Shown: positions 1 to 9,956 of the stretch, one piece after another
How positions within the stretch are numbered: the stretch's first letter is position 1
Layout: every line of letters begins with the position of its first letter
Assembly (NCBI RefSeq): GCF_014651675.1
Contig: NZ_BMXI01000016.1
Span: 93,082 to 157,081 of the forward strand
From: Roseibacillus persicicus
GTDB lineage: Bacteria; Verrucomicrobiota; Verrucomicrobiia; Verrucomicrobiales; Akkermansiaceae
Direction of reading: 5' to 3'
Length of the DNA stretch: 64,000 bases
Program-made: the position numbers and the translations under genes
Notes under the pieces: model-generated
The model's database searches: none
The model's input: the letters and a program-made list of their open reading frames with translations, nothing else
Told to the model about the DNA's origin: nothing

Positions 1-228
1 CAACCCGAGAAGGAACGGGATCATCTTTGGAGACAGCGTGGAGGGCTTGGCCACTGCCGGCATCACTTCGAAGCGCAAGTTTTCATACTTGGCGGAAGCC
101 TCGGCATCGACCTTCTTCTCGGAAATAATCAGCAGAGGCTCATGCCCTTGCTTCAGAAGTTCTTCCGCGACCGCGATTCCGGGAAAGAGGTGACCGCCTG
201 TCCCTCCGCATGCAATGACGACTTTCAT
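1..228 (-). CDS. murG: MurG, UDP-GlcNAc:lipid I transferase (partial)
   Basis: This is the N-terminal 76 codons of MurG, the membrane-associated glycosyltransferase that adds GlcNAc to lipid I to form lipid II. The ATG at 228-226 opens a frame that runs off the left edge of the window. The glycine-rich signature GGTGGHLFPG is at residues 8-17, followed by the A-V-A-E-E-L helix typical of the family. It lies 76 bp downstream of ftsW, the usual order in division/cell-wall clusters. The remaining three quarters of the protein lie outside the window. Confidence 0.93.
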   Translation of the reverse strand, partial: MKVVIACGGTGGHLFPGIAVAEELLKQGHEPLLIISEKKVDAEASAKYENLRFEVMPAVAKPSTLSPKMIPFLLGL

Positions 229-304
229 AATATTGGTGGAGCTGGAGATACGACAGCGACGCTCAAAGGACCACCCCCCTTTGCATCATACTCAGTCGTA
301 GAGC

Positions 305-1462
305 TCAAAGCTTGAGCGCGAATTTACGCTCCTTGGTATGAGGCATGGCCGCGGAATCCACAAAGACCGCCCGGCGATGAATGCTCATCAAAAGTCCAAT
401 CGAGCACATGGTGAAGACCAAGCTGGATCCCCCGTAACTGAGGAAAGGAAGAGGCAAACCAGTCACGGGAAGCGAGCCCGTGACAACCCCCATATTCAGG
501 ATACCCGGCACCACCACAATCATCGTGATCCCGGCCGCCAAGACCTTTCCAAAAAACTCACGGGCGTAGAGAGAAACAGCCAGACCACCAATCGTGATGA
601 GAACAAATGCAAAAACCGTAATAAGGGTGCAAACCAACCCGAGTTCTTCACCCAGGGCCGCGAAAATGAAATCAGTATGTGCGAATGGGAGAGCCCCATG
701 CTTCTCGGCTCCATACCCCAGGCCCGTTCCAAAAATGCCACCATTGGAAAAAGCCTCGAGCGCGCGGAAGGTCTGCCACCCATCACCTAGACGAACTTCC
801 TCGAGGTGCATATTCCGGAATGCAAGAATCCGGCGCAAACGGATCTCATCTTGGGAAACAAACCAACATAGAGACCAAATCGAAATCCCTGCAGTCGAGA
901 GCAAAAGCAAAATACGGGTTCCTGCCACGAAGAGAATCGCCATCCCGACCACTCCAAGAACCATCGTTGTACCTAAATCTTTCTCAAACAGAATCAATAC
1001 ACACGGAATCCCCAGTAAGGCACAGGGAATCACATATCCTCGAATGAAAGTGCGAGCCTCAGCCTGATAGCGGGCAAACCAAGCCGCCAACGCAATCACT
1101 ACAATGGGCTTGGCAAGCTCCGAAGGTTGTAGCACGGGCAGACCGGGAAACTTGACCCAGCGGGTTTCACCATGAACCTCAACATTGAGACCCGGAATGT
1201 AACAACAAGTCAGCAAGACACAGGCCCCACCCAACAAATAGGGCCATAGGTCTTGCAACTTGGAGTAGTCAAAAAGCGCTAGCGCCCAAGCCCCGAGAGA
1301 ACCGAGACAGAGCCAGAGCAGCTGCTTCTTGACCAACGCATAAGGGTCGGCGGCACCACGCATCTCCTCTGACCAGACACTCGTGCTGGACAGCATCACC
1401 AACCCAAGAACAACCAGGGCGGCGACGGCAGAAAGAAGAATGATGGCGCTGTTTCGACCCAT
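305..1462 (-). CDS. ftsW: FtsW/SEDS-family peptidoglycan glycosyltransferase
   Basis: A 385-residue polytopic membrane protein of the SEDS family, which polymerises lipid II at the division septum together with the FtsI transpeptidase. Visible family features are the Q-P-S-E-L-A-K motif (about residue 115), a charged central loop, and the C-terminal PFLSYGGSS motif. About ten hydrophobic segments can be counted, and the length is normal. It begins 4 bp after the LysM gene and precedes murG, so it belongs to the dcw operon. RodA is the alternative paralogue; the position between murD and murG favours FtsW. Confidence 0.93.
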   Translation of the reverse strand: MGRNSAIILLSAVAALVVLGLVMLSSTSVWSEEMRGAADPYALVKKQLLWLCLGSLGAWALALFDYSKLQDLWPYLLGGACVLLTCCYIPGLNVEVHGETRWVKFPGLPVLQPSELAKPIVVIALAAWFARYQAEARTFIRGYVIPCALLGIPCVLILFEKDLGTTMVLGVVGMAILFVAGTRILLLLSTAGISIWSLCWFVSQDEIRLRRILAFRNMHLEEVRLGDGWQTFRALEAFSNGGIFGTGLGYGAEKHGALPFAHTDFIFAALGEELGLVCTLITVFAFVLITIGGLAVSLYAREFFGKVLAAGITMIVVVPGILNMGVVTGSLPVTGLPLPFLSYGGSSLVFTMCSIGLLMSIHRRAVFVDSAAMPHTKERKFALKL

Positions 1463-1466
1463 TGCG

Positions 1467-2390
1467 TTATTGAACTGGGATCTTCACGGTGATGCCGGGG
1501 CGCATCTTCTTGGGATCAACATTGCGGTTGGCAGCCAACAGCTTGTCGACAGAGATTCCATTGCGATTCGCGATGGCCCAGAGGGTATCGCCCTTGCGCA
1601 CGGTATAGCTCTTTGTCGCAGGCTTCGGGGGTGCTTGCTGCACGACAACAGGCTCCGGTGCCGGGGCTGGCTGGGGAGCTGGCTGTGCTTGTGGAGTAAC
1701 GTTGACAACAGGTTCAGTTCTGACGAACTCTTGGACCGGCACGGGCTGCGTAGTTGGGAACGGCTCGGGAGCATGGTCGACTGGCTGAGCAGTCCCTACG
1801 ATCTCGTATTCCGCGGGCAAACCGTTTCTAACAGGCACCTCTACGATAGGAGGCAATGTCTCCTGGATGATTGGGTCGGGCGCGGTGACTTCAGCCATGG
1901 CAGGAGCGGACGGCAATTCCGGCGCGATAGGATCGGGCAAGATAAGTGCTACTCCCGCACTCAGTGGAGTGTTGCCATTGATGCGGCGAAGCTCTTGCAC
2001 ATCGACACTATGCTTACGAGCGATACGCTCGTAGGTGTCCCCTGCTCCAACCCATTCCCAACGATCTCCGGGGCCAATTTTGGGTTTGGCAGCTTGTTCG
2101 GGCCGGGAAGCGACTTGAGGTTTGCTGGCTGGGGTTGCCACAGGTGTATCCTTCACCGCCAGCTCACTATCATTCGTGCTACTGTGCACCACGATCGCGA
2201 CGATGGCTGCAACATGCAGAATGAGAATAACAACGAGCGCCCGGGCGACGCCCAAGTTCGGTTCTTCAACAGAGAAATCTCCGCCCGCCGCAGCGGCTGA
2301 AACACGCTGCTTTCTCTTTCGAGTCTTGGCGTGCAGGAATCGAAAGCCCTTCTTTGGCTTTCTCTTGGTTTGGAATGCTTTGGTCTTCAT
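1467..2390 (-). CDS. Membrane-anchored double-LysM protein in the dcw cluster
   Basis: A 307-residue protein with a very basic N-terminus (Lys/Arg-rich, about residues 1-30), one transmembrane segment near residues 50-65, a LysM-like domain around residues 105-155, a Pro/Ala/Val-rich linker, and a canonical C-terminal LysM domain containing the V-R-K-G-D-T-L-W-A-I-A core. LysM domains bind peptidoglycan glycan chains, so the protein probably tethers the inner membrane to the wall during division. It replaces nothing in the canonical dcw order but sits between murD and ftsW, 10 bp after the murD stop. No enzymatic domain is visible. Confidence 0.85.
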   Translation of the reverse strand: MKTKAFQTKRKPKKGFRFLHAKTRKRKQRVSAAAAGGDFSVEEPNLGVARALVVILILHVAAIVAIVVHSSTNDSELAVKDTPVATPASKPQVASRPEQAAKPKIGPGDRWEWVGAGDTYERIARKHSVDVQELRRINGNTPLSAGVALILPDPIAPELPSAPAMAEVTAPDPIIQETLPPIVEVPVRNGLPAEYEIVGTAQPVDHAPEPFPTTQPVPVQEFVRTEPVVNVTPQAQPAPQPAPAPEPVVVQQAPPKPATKSYTVRKGDTLWAIANRNGISVDKLLAANRNVDPKKMRPGITVKIPVQ

Positions 2391-2400
2391 ATGTGGTCTC

Positions 2401-3711
2401 TTATTTCAGTTGGTTTACAATTTGGCGGAACGCCTCTCCTCTTTCGACGTAGCTTGAATACTGGTCGAATGAAGAAGTCCCGGGGGAAAAGAGAACAGTT
2501 GATCCCGCGGGGGCCAGCCCCTGCGCAATCTTCACTGCCTCTTCGAGAGTTTCTACGGTTTCGGTCTTGACGCTCTTCGAGAAGAGCTCGCCAAGTTTGG
2601 CTCCGATTTCGCCAAAAGTTACGGTAGCCAATGTTCGCTTTTGGAGGACTTCCAGAAGCGGGCTGTAGTCCAGCCCCTTCTCCTTGCCTCCAGAAATTAG
2701 AACAATAGGACGGGAGAGCGCGCGAAGCGCCGATTCAAGAGCATGTAAATTGGTTGCCTTGGAGTCATTCAAGTACTCGACCCCATCCAAGGTGCGAATC
2801 AACTCGCAACGATGAGGTGGCGGACAAAAGGTTTTGAGCGCCTTTTTAATATCATCGAAATTGACCCCCGCCGCACTGGCTGCGCCGGCTGCGGCCATAA
2901 TATTCTCCGCATTATGGAGTCCGCGCAAGTTGGTATCCTCCAGACAAACGAAGGGTTCGTCCTGATGATAGATATGCCCGTTGCGCATGGTGAATTCACA
3001 ACCATTCTCCTCGTCCCATTCGCTCATGAAGCGAACTACTCGCGCTTTGATCGAGTCGAGTTCCTCCCCCGACTTGGCGATGATGACATCGTCGCCAGTC
3101 ATGTTCTCGAAGATGCGCTTTTTCGCCGCCCGATAGTCCTCGAGAGTGCGGTAGCGATCCATATGGTCCGGCGCAAAGTTCAGCCACACGGCGACTTCGG
3201 GATGAAAAGTATCAATCGTCTCCAGTTGGAAAGAACTCGCCTCCAAAGCAACCGCCGCAGGAGGGTTCTCATCCAAGACAACATCGGAAAGCGGACGACC
3301 ATGATTGCCACAAGGAACACAGGAGACGCCCCCTTCATTGAGGAATGCTGAGATCAACTCCGTGGTAGTGGTCTTGCCATTGGTCCCGGTGATCGCCACC
3401 ACCAGTCCCTCGTAGTTCTGGAAGCCCAACTCCATCTCACCGATGAAGCCATTGCTTTTCTTGGCAAAGGCTTGGGCAAATTCTCCTTCGGTCTCAATGC
3501 CAGGACTCAAGACAACCAGGTCGAATTTGTTTGAGTCAGCGGTGGAGGCCGTGGAGTCCCCTTCCAGACGAATCTCCGAAGGCCACTCTCCTTTGATCTC
3601 GTTCGTATCATAGACGGTCACTTTGGCCCCCAGTTTGAGACACAATTCCGCTGCAGCCCGACCACTCCGGCCGGCCCCTAATATGGCTACGTTCTGTCCT
3701 TCGAGTTTCAT
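2401..3711 (-). CDS. murD: MurD, UDP-MurNAc-L-Ala:D-Glu ligase
   Basis: A 436-residue cytoplasmic Mur ligase that adds D-glutamate to UDP-MurNAc-L-alanine. It has an N-terminal Rossmann-like stretch (V-A-I-L-G-A-G-R-S-G, residues 8-17), the ATP-binding GTNGKTT loop at about 109-115, and the C-terminal L-N-D-S-K-A-T-N motif typical of MurD. I chose the ATG at 3711-3709 because it overlaps the mraY stop as TAATG and directly precedes the conserved core; a longer upstream frame would add about 29 unrelated residues from within mraY. Translational coupling with mraY is likely. Confidence 0.95.
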   Translation of the reverse strand: MKLEGQNVAILGAGRSGRAAAELCLKLGAKVTVYDTNEIKGEWPSEIRLEGDSTASTADSNKFDLVVLSPGIETEGEFAQAFAKKSNGFIGEMELGFQNYEGLVVAITGTNGKTTTTELISAFLNEGGVSCVPCGNHGRPLSDVVLDENPPAAVALEASSFQLETIDTFHPEVAVWLNFAPDHMDRYRTLEDYRAAKKRIFENMTGDDVIIAKSGEELDSIKARVVRFMSEWDEENGCEFTMRNGHIYHQDEPFVCLEDTNLRGLHNAENIMAAAGAASAAGVNFDDIKKALKTFCPPPHRCELIRTLDGVEYLNDSKATNLHALESALRALSRPIVLISGGKEKGLDYSPLLEVLQKRTLATVTFGEIGAKLGELFSKSVKTETVETLEEAVKIAQGLAPAGSTVLFSPGTSSFDQYSSYVERGEAFRQIVNQLK

Positions 3712-4886
3712 TAGAGAATTTTCAATGTGGCGAGTCCGATCATGGCGAAGAGAATGGAAAGGATCCAAAAGCGGACGATCACTTGGGTTTCCTTCCATCC
3801 ACCCAACTCAAAGTGGTGATGGATGGGTGACATGCGAAAGATTCGTTTACCGGTGGACTTGAAGCTCGCGACCTGAAGCACGACCGACATGGCCTCCATC
3901 ACAAAAACTCCACCGATAATCACCAAGAGAAGTTCCTGCCGGACGCAAATCGCAGTGGTGCCAATACACCCTCCAATCGCCAACGAACCCGTATCCCCCA
4001 TGAATACTTTTGCAGGAAAACAGTTGAACCAAAGAAAACCAAAACCCGCTCCTACGAGGGCCATCATCACAACAACCAGCTCCCCCACCGCAGGGTTGAA
4101 CGGCACGTTGAGATAGTCGTGGGCATTCTCATTGCCAGCCACATAGGCAAGAACCGCATACGCCAACGAAACGGTGATGGTGCAGCCAATGGCCAGACCA
4201 TCCAATCCGTCTGTTAGGTTCACGGCGTTGGAAGCCCCCATGATAACCACGACAAAGAAAGGAATCGCGAAGAATCCCATCGCAATGATAGGAGATTTGG
4301 AGAGAGGGAACGAGAGGTCCGAAATGCGGCGTGAGCTTTCTTTCCACACTTCCTCGCTGTCGGCAAACAACCAGAGATTGGTCTCCGGCTTGGTAAAAAC
4401 AAAAAGGGCCACCAATAACCCGATTACCAGCTGCCAGAAAAGCTTGGTCCTACCGCTGACGCCGTCGGAAGTCTTCTTCACGACCTTGGCGTAATCATCG
4501 ACAAAACCTAGCAGACCCAATCCCAGCATCGCACACATCGTGACCGTCACGAAGGGGTTAAGCACCCGGCCGCAAATCAGAACTGCAACTAGAACTGAAC
4601 CCAAAATCATCACTCCACCCATGGTAGGAGTGCCTGCTTTCTGGCCGTGCAGCTCCGCCAATTTGTGTACTTCATCCGCCGTCCGAATCGGTTGGCCGAC
4701 CTTCAGCGAAATCAACTTACGGATGATACGGGGACCAAATGTGAGAGTGAGACCAAAGGTCATCAAGGCCGCAAGTCCTCCTCTAACAGAAAGATATTTA
4801 AACAAGCGCAAGAAGCTAAAGGTATCAGCCCAGCTCTCTCCGGCCTCATTGGCCTTCATCCAAAGTTCGTAAATCCAGTATAACAT
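3711..4886 (-). CDS. mraY: MraY, phospho-MurNAc-pentapeptide translocase
   Basis: A 391-residue polytopic membrane enzyme that transfers phospho-MurNAc-pentapeptide to undecaprenyl phosphate, giving lipid I. Signatures visible are N-A-V-N-L-T-D-G-L-D-G-L (catalytic Asp region), the F-M-G-D-T-G-S-L-A motif, and the P-I-H-H-H-F-E motif near the C-terminus. The ATG at 4886-4884 overlaps the murF stop as TAATG. An upstream in-frame extension was discarded because it lies wholly inside murF and is basic and low-complexity. No Shine-Dalgarno is seen, so coupling to murF probably drives initiation. Confidence 0.96.
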   Translation of the reverse strand: MLYWIYELWMKANEAGESWADTFSFLRLFKYLSVRGGLAALMTFGLTLTFGPRIIRKLISLKVGQPIRTADEVHKLAELHGQKAGTPTMGGVMILGSVLVAVLICGRVLNPFVTVTMCAMLGLGLLGFVDDYAKVVKKTSDGVSGRTKLFWQLVIGLLVALFVFTKPETNLWLFADSEEVWKESSRRISDLSFPLSKSPIIAMGFFAIPFFVVVIMGASNAVNLTDGLDGLAIGCTITVSLAYAVLAYVAGNENAHDYLNVPFNPAVGELVVVMMALVGAGFGFLWFNCFPAKVFMGDTGSLAIGGCIGTTAICVRQELLLVIIGGVFVMEAMSVVLQVASFKSTGKRIFRMSPIHHHFELGGWKETQVIVRFWILSILFAMIGLATLKIL

Positions 4887-6247
4887 TAGTCTTGGGGGAA
4901 AATTTGTTTCATTACTTTCTCGATGGCGGCGGTGCGACTGCCTTTGAAGAGGACGACGTCGCCAGCTTGCAGCTCTTGGGTTAGCCACTGCGCGGCATCC
5001 TCGCGCGAATCAAAATGACGGTCACTTCCAGCGCCTTGGGAAATCCCCTTGGCCCCCGTTCCAACCGAAACAACCTGGACCTCCCGCTCTGCCGCGAACT
5101 CACCGAGCGAATGATGCGCCTGGGGAGCGGTTTCACCGATTTCGGCCATCATCCCGAGCACCGCAAAGTGTCGCCCACCCGGTCCCGCTTGTCTCTCGAC
5201 AAGGGTCTCTAGACCTGCTCGCATCGATTCGGGGTTTGCATTGTAGGTATCGTCCAGAATCGTGATATCGCGCGACTTGAAGGAGCGCAATCGCCCGCTG
5301 GTCAACTCCGTCGCGACCAGCCCCTCGGCAATCTCGCCGAGAGTCAGTCCCAGGCAACGTCCTGCGGCAGCGGCTAACAAGGCGTTTGTCACCATATGAC
5401 GACCAGCAACCGAAAGCTCTACGGGAATTCGTCCTTCGCCCTCTATCACGAGAGTAAACTTCATCCCCTCTCCGGAACCATCGATTTCTTCGGCTCTCAC
5501 TTCGCCCCGACCGTTGCCAACAGCTACCACGGAGGCCTTCGTTCTGGCCTTGAAGTAGTTGAGATAGTCACAGGAAGCGGGGACCATTAGGGTTCCGATT
5601 TCTGGCAAAGCTCTTGCCAAGGCACCCTTCTCCTCCGCGATCGCGTCGCGTGTTCCCATGTATTCGATATGAGCACTTCCAATATTGGTGATGATGCCCA
5701 GATGCGGCAGCGCAATTTCGCAAAGAGGAGCAATCTCACCGGGATGGTTCATCCCCATCTCAAAGACTCCAACCTCATCATCTTCGGTGAGAGACAGCAC
5801 ACTGAGAGGCACACCGATATGATTGTTTAAGTTCCCTTGGGTCGCCCGCACCTGATACCGCTGACTCAGCACTGAACGGGTAAAGTCCTTGGTGGAAGTT
5901 TTGCCATTGGAACCAGTCAAGCCCACGACCGGAATCGCAAGTTCTACCCGCCACCAACGAGCCAAGCGTTGCAACCCGATCAAGGTATCAGGAACCACGA
6001 TCAAGCCCTCACGATTGACTGCCGCTTCTTCACTATCGACCAAGGCTCCAACCGCACCCGCATCCAATGCGGAGCCGACGTAATCGTGTCCATCGAAGCG
6101 CTCTCCCCGCAGGGCGATATAGAGCTCGCCCCCTGCTAGCTGACGAGTATCGGTCGATACTCCATTGACCACAACGATATCTCCTCCCCCGTTGGGAAGT
6201 TCTCCACCGATGGCATCGGCAATCTCAGCTAGCGTAATATCCTTCAT
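4886..6247 (-). CDS. murF: MurF, UDP-MurNAc-tripeptide:D-Ala-D-Ala ligase
   Basis: A 453-residue cytoplasmic Mur ligase that completes the pentapeptide by adding D-Ala-D-Ala. The P-loop G-S-N-G-K-T-S-T-K is near residue 113, followed by the family L-N-N-H-I-G-V-P-L motif and the D-D-T-Y-N-A-N-P-E-S motif in the C-terminal half. The start codon overlaps the murE stop in an ATGA arrangement. It lies between murE and mraY as in most bacteria, supporting a single cell-wall operon. Confidence 0.96.
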   Translation of the reverse strand: MKDITLAEIADAIGGELPNGGGDIVVVNGVSTDTRQLAGGELYIALRGERFDGHDYVGSALDAGAVGALVDSEEAAVNREGLIVVPDTLIGLQRLARWWRVELAIPVVGLTGSNGKTSTKDFTRSVLSQRYQVRATQGNLNNHIGVPLSVLSLTEDDEVGVFEMGMNHPGEIAPLCEIALPHLGIITNIGSAHIEYMGTRDAIAEEKGALARALPEIGTLMVPASCDYLNYFKARTKASVVAVGNGRGEVRAEEIDGSGEGMKFTLVIEGEGRIPVELSVAGRHMVTNALLAAAAGRCLGLTLGEIAEGLVATELTSGRLRSFKSRDITILDDTYNANPESMRAGLETLVERQAGPGGRHFAVLGMMAEIGETAPQAHHSLGEFAAEREVQVVSVGTGAKGISQGAGSDRHFDSREDAAQWLTQELQAGDVVLFKGSRTAAIEKVMKQIFPQD

Positions 6248-7734
6248 GCGCTTTCTTTTTGATTCAATCTTTCCACCACTTCGATGGCCTTTCGCACCTC
6301 AACGCGGTCGTCGAAGGTGGTCCTTTCGCCCCTGAAGATCTGATAGTCCTCATGTCCTTTCCCTGCGATGAGGATGATATCGGTAGGCTTGGCTGCTTCG
6401 ATTGCAGTGCGGATAGCCTGCCGACGGTCGGGGACACTACGAAACGCAGTTCCGACGAAACCTTTCTCCACGTCCGCGATGATCGCAGCCGGGTCTTCAT
6501 CGCGAGGATTGTCTGAAGTAACAATGCAGAAATCGCTATCCTTCTCCGCTGCCCGAGCCATCGGAGCTCGCTTCCCACGATCGCGGCTTCCTCCGCAGCC
6601 AAAAACCGTGATCAAGCGTGACGGATTGAGTTCCCGAAGAGTTCGACAAACATTCTGAATCGCGTCGGGCGTATGAGCGTAATCTACAAAAACCGCCGCC
6701 CCATTGATCATCCCGGCAAGTTCCAGTCGACCTGGAACCCCGGTAACATTCTTCAGAGCTGCAACGGCATCGCGCAAAGAGACCCCAATGGCATCGACCG
6801 CAGCCAAGGCAGCCAATGCATTTAAAACATTGAAGCGACCGATCATAGGTAGCCTTACCAGGAAGGACTTTCCTTTCGCTTCCATTTGAAACTCCATGCC
6901 TTTCGCGTTTTGCTTGATTCGGCCTGCTTGAAAGTCGCAATTACTACCAAAACCGTAGCTCACCAACTTGAGGCGACCTTCGAAGTCTTTCATGAGCTCT
7001 TCACCATAGCGATCGTCGCTATTAATCACCCCGACACCCTTGGGACTATGGGCAGCCATATCGCTAAAGAGAATCTTCTTGGCCGCGAAGTAGTTGTCCA
7101 TCGTGCCGTGATAGTCCAAGTGATCTTGAGTCAGATTGGTAAAGACCCCTACCTGAAAGTTCAGTCCCCGCACCCGACCTTGCTCCAATCCGTGAGAAGA
7201 CACTTCCATCGCAACTCCGTGACAGCCGTTATCACGCATACGGCCCAGAAGGTTTTGCAACTCGATCGCACCAGGAGTTGTGTGGGTCGAAGTTGTCACT
7301 TTAACCCCATCATCCACCTGAATCGTGCCAATCATTCCAGCCCGCTGCCGGACCTGCTTCAGAATACCGTGAACCAAAAAGGCAATCGTTGTCTTCCCGT
7401 TGGTTCCGGTTATACCGATCAGATTGAGATCAGCCGAAGGCGATCCTGCCTGAAGATCCGCGAGAATAGCCAAGGCGTCCCGGGAATTGGCAACTTGGAT
7501 CCAAGTGCCGTCAAAGCCATCGATTGGTCCCTCCTCCGCTACAATAGCTGCTGCCCCCCCCGCAATCGCGGTGGGAATGTATTTATGCCCATCAAAGACC
7601 GTCCCCTTAACCGCAACAAAAATACTGCCAGTTTGAACAAAACGGGAGTCGTCAATTACTGTGCCCAACTCACCCTCGCGGGGGCCAGTAATGCGGGCCT
7701 TCGGGAGGCAGGGAATGATTTCGCTTAGGTTCAT
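6244..7734 (-). CDS. murE: MurE, UDP-MurNAc-dipeptide ligase (meso-DAP type)
   Basis: A 496-residue Mur ligase that adds the third stem-peptide residue. It carries the ATP loop G-T-N-G-K-T-T near residue 112, the substrate motif T-T-P-G-A around 160, and D-N-P-R in the C-terminal domain. In this family D-N-P-R marks the meso-diaminopimelate-specific enzymes, so the wall is inferred to be the Gram-negative A1-gamma type. Start and stop codons overlap ftsI and murF respectively as ATGA, a translationally coupled run. Confidence 0.96.
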   Translation of the reverse strand: MNLSEIIPCLPKARITGPREGELGTVIDDSRFVQTGSIFVAVKGTVFDGHKYIPTAIAGGAAAIVAEEGPIDGFDGTWIQVANSRDALAILADLQAGSPSADLNLIGITGTNGKTTIAFLVHGILKQVRQRAGMIGTIQVDDGVKVTTSTHTTPGAIELQNLLGRMRDNGCHGVAMEVSSHGLEQGRVRGLNFQVGVFTNLTQDHLDYHGTMDNYFAAKKILFSDMAAHSPKGVGVINSDDRYGEELMKDFEGRLKLVSYGFGSNCDFQAGRIKQNAKGMEFQMEAKGKSFLVRLPMIGRFNVLNALAALAAVDAIGVSLRDAVAALKNVTGVPGRLELAGMINGAAVFVDYAHTPDAIQNVCRTLRELNPSRLITVFGCGGSRDRGKRAPMARAAEKDSDFCIVTSDNPRDEDPAAIIADVEKGFVGTAFRSVPDRRQAIRTAIEAAKPTDIILIAGKGHEDYQIFRGERTTFDDRVEVRKAIEVVERLNQKESA

Positions 7735-9617
7735 TGGCTGGCTAGCGGCGCTACGACCGCACGGGTAGGTTTTAGGTTCATGGCGGAGGCCAAGCGGCCC
7801 GCAACTTTCGAGAAGATGGGAGCGGCAATAGTGCCGCCTCCATGTGAGGCATTGGGAGTGCGCGGATCATCGATGACCACCACGCAAACAAACTCGGGAT
7901 TATCAACTGGAAGCATTCCGGCAAAGGAGGCGACTTTGCGATTCTTATCGTATCCCCCATCGATCACCTTCCAGGCGGTGCCAGTCTTGCCCGCCACACC
8001 GAAGCCCGGAACCGCTCCCAGGGTCGCTGTCCCTCCAGGCTCAGTCACAGTGGCCAATGCGCGGCGCATCATCTTGGCGGTCTCTGGAGAGATCACCTGA
8101 CGAATCACTTCTGGTTCATAGGTTTCAATCCGTTGCCCGTTGGGCATCATCACCGATTTCACAAGAAGTGGCTTCATCAACTTGCCACCGTTGGCGATTG
8201 CGCAATAGGCATTGGCAACCTGCAGCGGGGTGACGTTGACGGCATAGCCATAGCACTTGGAAGCAAACTCGCGATTATTGGTGCTCCGACTGGTTAGGCC
8301 AGCCTGCTCCCCACCAAGATCGATACCAGTTCTCTTTCCGAAACCATAGGCTTCCATGTAATCATAGAAGCGCTCACGTCCCACCATCTTCGCAAATTGA
8401 TAGGTTCCGATGTTGCTCGATTTGGCCAAAACCTCTTCCAAGGTCAACCAACCGAAGGGGGCATAGTCTTTCACGGGTGGCTTCAACTCGTTGCAGACTC
8501 CATCGTGACAGAAGACGCGGGTCCAAGAGTTGGCCAATCCACACTCAATTGCGGCTGAGGTCGCAATGATCTTGAAAGTCGATCCGGGCTCATAAACGGC
8601 TTGAGTGGCATAGTTCACTCCCGCCACATCGACATTTTCACGCTTATTAAGATCATAAGTCGGCCGACTGGCCATGGCCAGAACCTCTCCGGTCTGTGGC
8701 TTCATCACCACGATCGCCCCCCTCACCGATTCGGCAAAGGCCAAACCCGCATCGAGTTCCTCTTCGACTATTGCCTGAAGCCCGAGATCCAGCGCCAACT
8801 GGACATCCCTCCCAGTGATGGGAGGCATGATCACGCCACTTGTTTTCCCCAAGGGAAGATTGCGGGCATCCCGCTTGGTGATCTCGTAACCATCCTTGCC
8901 ATGAAGGTAGCGCGACATCGCTTTCTCGATTCCCGCAACGCCCTCACCCTTGTAATTTACGAGTCCCACTACATGGGCCGCGAGCTTGGGATTGGGATAA
9001 ATTCGCCGATAGCTTTTTTCAAAACGAAGACATTGGATACGGTTCTCTTTAACCGAATCCTGAATCCGGTCGGCAATCTCCTCGGGAATCTCCTTCGCCA
9101 GAATCTGCTCTCCTCGAGCACCTCTCTTGACCGGACCAATCTTGGCCAAAAGATCATCGCGATGCTCATACTCGTCCAAGTGCGGGGTCAAGATATTGGC
9201 GAGAAAAGCAAGGTGCTGCTGCACGATCTCCTCATCACTTCGATTGGAAAGGATATCGTGACGGATCGAGCTGACAATGCGGTCTCTCCGTTGTTCACTG
9301 CCCGAAGCCCAGTCTTCATGAAGCACCGCGCGGGCATGAGCGACTCCGGCGGCAACCACGGAAGCGTCTGCTAGATTTTTCTTATCTACTATAATTGTAG
9401 TAACCGGATTATTTCGAGCAATCACCTCTTCATTACGATCGACGATGTATCCATTCTGAGCCAGCAACGGACGCTTGACGGTCCGGCCTGGATTAGAGCT
9501 CGAGAGATCGTCAGCAGACCCCCATTGCAAGTAAATGAGACGACCCGAAAGCGCGCTGAGCCCGGCCACCAGAGCCAGGCACACCATCAAAACACGCACT
9601 TGTAATCCTTTGGTCAT
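7731..9617 (-). CDS. ftsI: FtsI/PBP3-type septal transpeptidase
   Basis: A 628-residue class B penicillin-binding protein that cross-links septal peptidoglycan. There is one N-terminal membrane anchor (residues 8-26), a dimerisation/pedestal domain, and a transpeptidase domain with S-T-F-K (the active-site SxxK), S-S-N and K-T-G-T motifs in the right order. It starts immediately after the ftsL-like stop codon and overlaps murE. The context between ftsL and murE distinguishes it from the elongation-specific PBP2. Confidence 0.95.
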   Translation of the reverse strand: MTKGLQVRVLMVCLALVAGLSALSGRLIYLQWGSADDLSSSNPGRTVKRPLLAQNGYIVDRNEEVIARNNPVTTIIVDKKNLADASVVAAGVAHARAVLHEDWASGSEQRRDRIVSSIRHDILSNRSDEEIVQQHLAFLANILTPHLDEYEHRDDLLAKIGPVKRGARGEQILAKEIPEEIADRIQDSVKENRIQCLRFEKSYRRIYPNPKLAAHVVGLVNYKGEGVAGIEKAMSRYLHGKDGYEITKRDARNLPLGKTSGVIMPPITGRDVQLALDLGLQAIVEEELDAGLAFAESVRGAIVVMKPQTGEVLAMASRPTYDLNKRENVDVAGVNYATQAVYEPGSTFKIIATSAAIECGLANSWTRVFCHDGVCNELKPPVKDYAPFGWLTLEEVLAKSSNIGTYQFAKMVGRERFYDYMEAYGFGKRTGIDLGGEQAGLTSRSTNNREFASKCYGYAVNVTPLQVANAYCAIANGGKLMKPLLVKSVMMPNGQRIETYEPEVIRQVISPETAKMMRRALATVTEPGGTATLGAVPGFGVAGKTGTAWKVIDGGYDKNRKVASFAGMLPVDNPEFVCVVVIDDPRTPNASHGGGTIAAPIFSKVAGRLASAMNLKPTRAVVAPLASQ

Positions 9618-9956
9618 CTACTCTGCACTAGCCATCTCAGGGACAGCCCCGATGGCGGAAATATCTTCAATCACTTCCAAGGGAATTCCCCGGAGGTTGG
9701 TCTTGGAAGCCACTAGGGTGTTGCGGAGATCCCAGCGGTTCTCCAATTGCCCGAGACGAATATCGAGATTCGTCACATCACGCTCATGCTCCTTGATGCG
9801 GCGCTCCACGCGCTCGATCTCGCGAACGACTTCCAGCTGGCGGTTCTTCATCACCGTATGAAAGACACCAGTTGTCCCCAACGATAGCGCCGTCAAAATC
9901 AAGAGGGCAAACATGGCGGGACTGAGATTGGCTTTCTTCTTTTTGTTTTTGCTCAT
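9618..9956 (-). CDS. ftsL: FtsL-like bitopic division protein
   Basis: A 112-residue protein with a short basic cytoplasmic tail (residues 1-11), one transmembrane helix (about 13-33) and a periplasmic coiled coil rich in Glu, Arg and Leu (about 40-80). FtsL sequences are poorly conserved, so the assignment rests on this architecture and on its place between rsmH and ftsI. It would act as a non-enzymatic scaffold and activator of FtsW/FtsI at the septum. Its ATG overlaps the rsmH stop as ATGA, and its stop abuts the ftsI start. Confidence 0.8.
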   Translation of the reverse strand: MSKNKKKKANLSPAMFALLILTALSLGTTGVFHTVMKNRQLEVVREIERVERRIKEHERDVTNLDIRLGQLENRWDLRNTLVASKTNLRGIPLEVIEDISAIGAVPEMASAE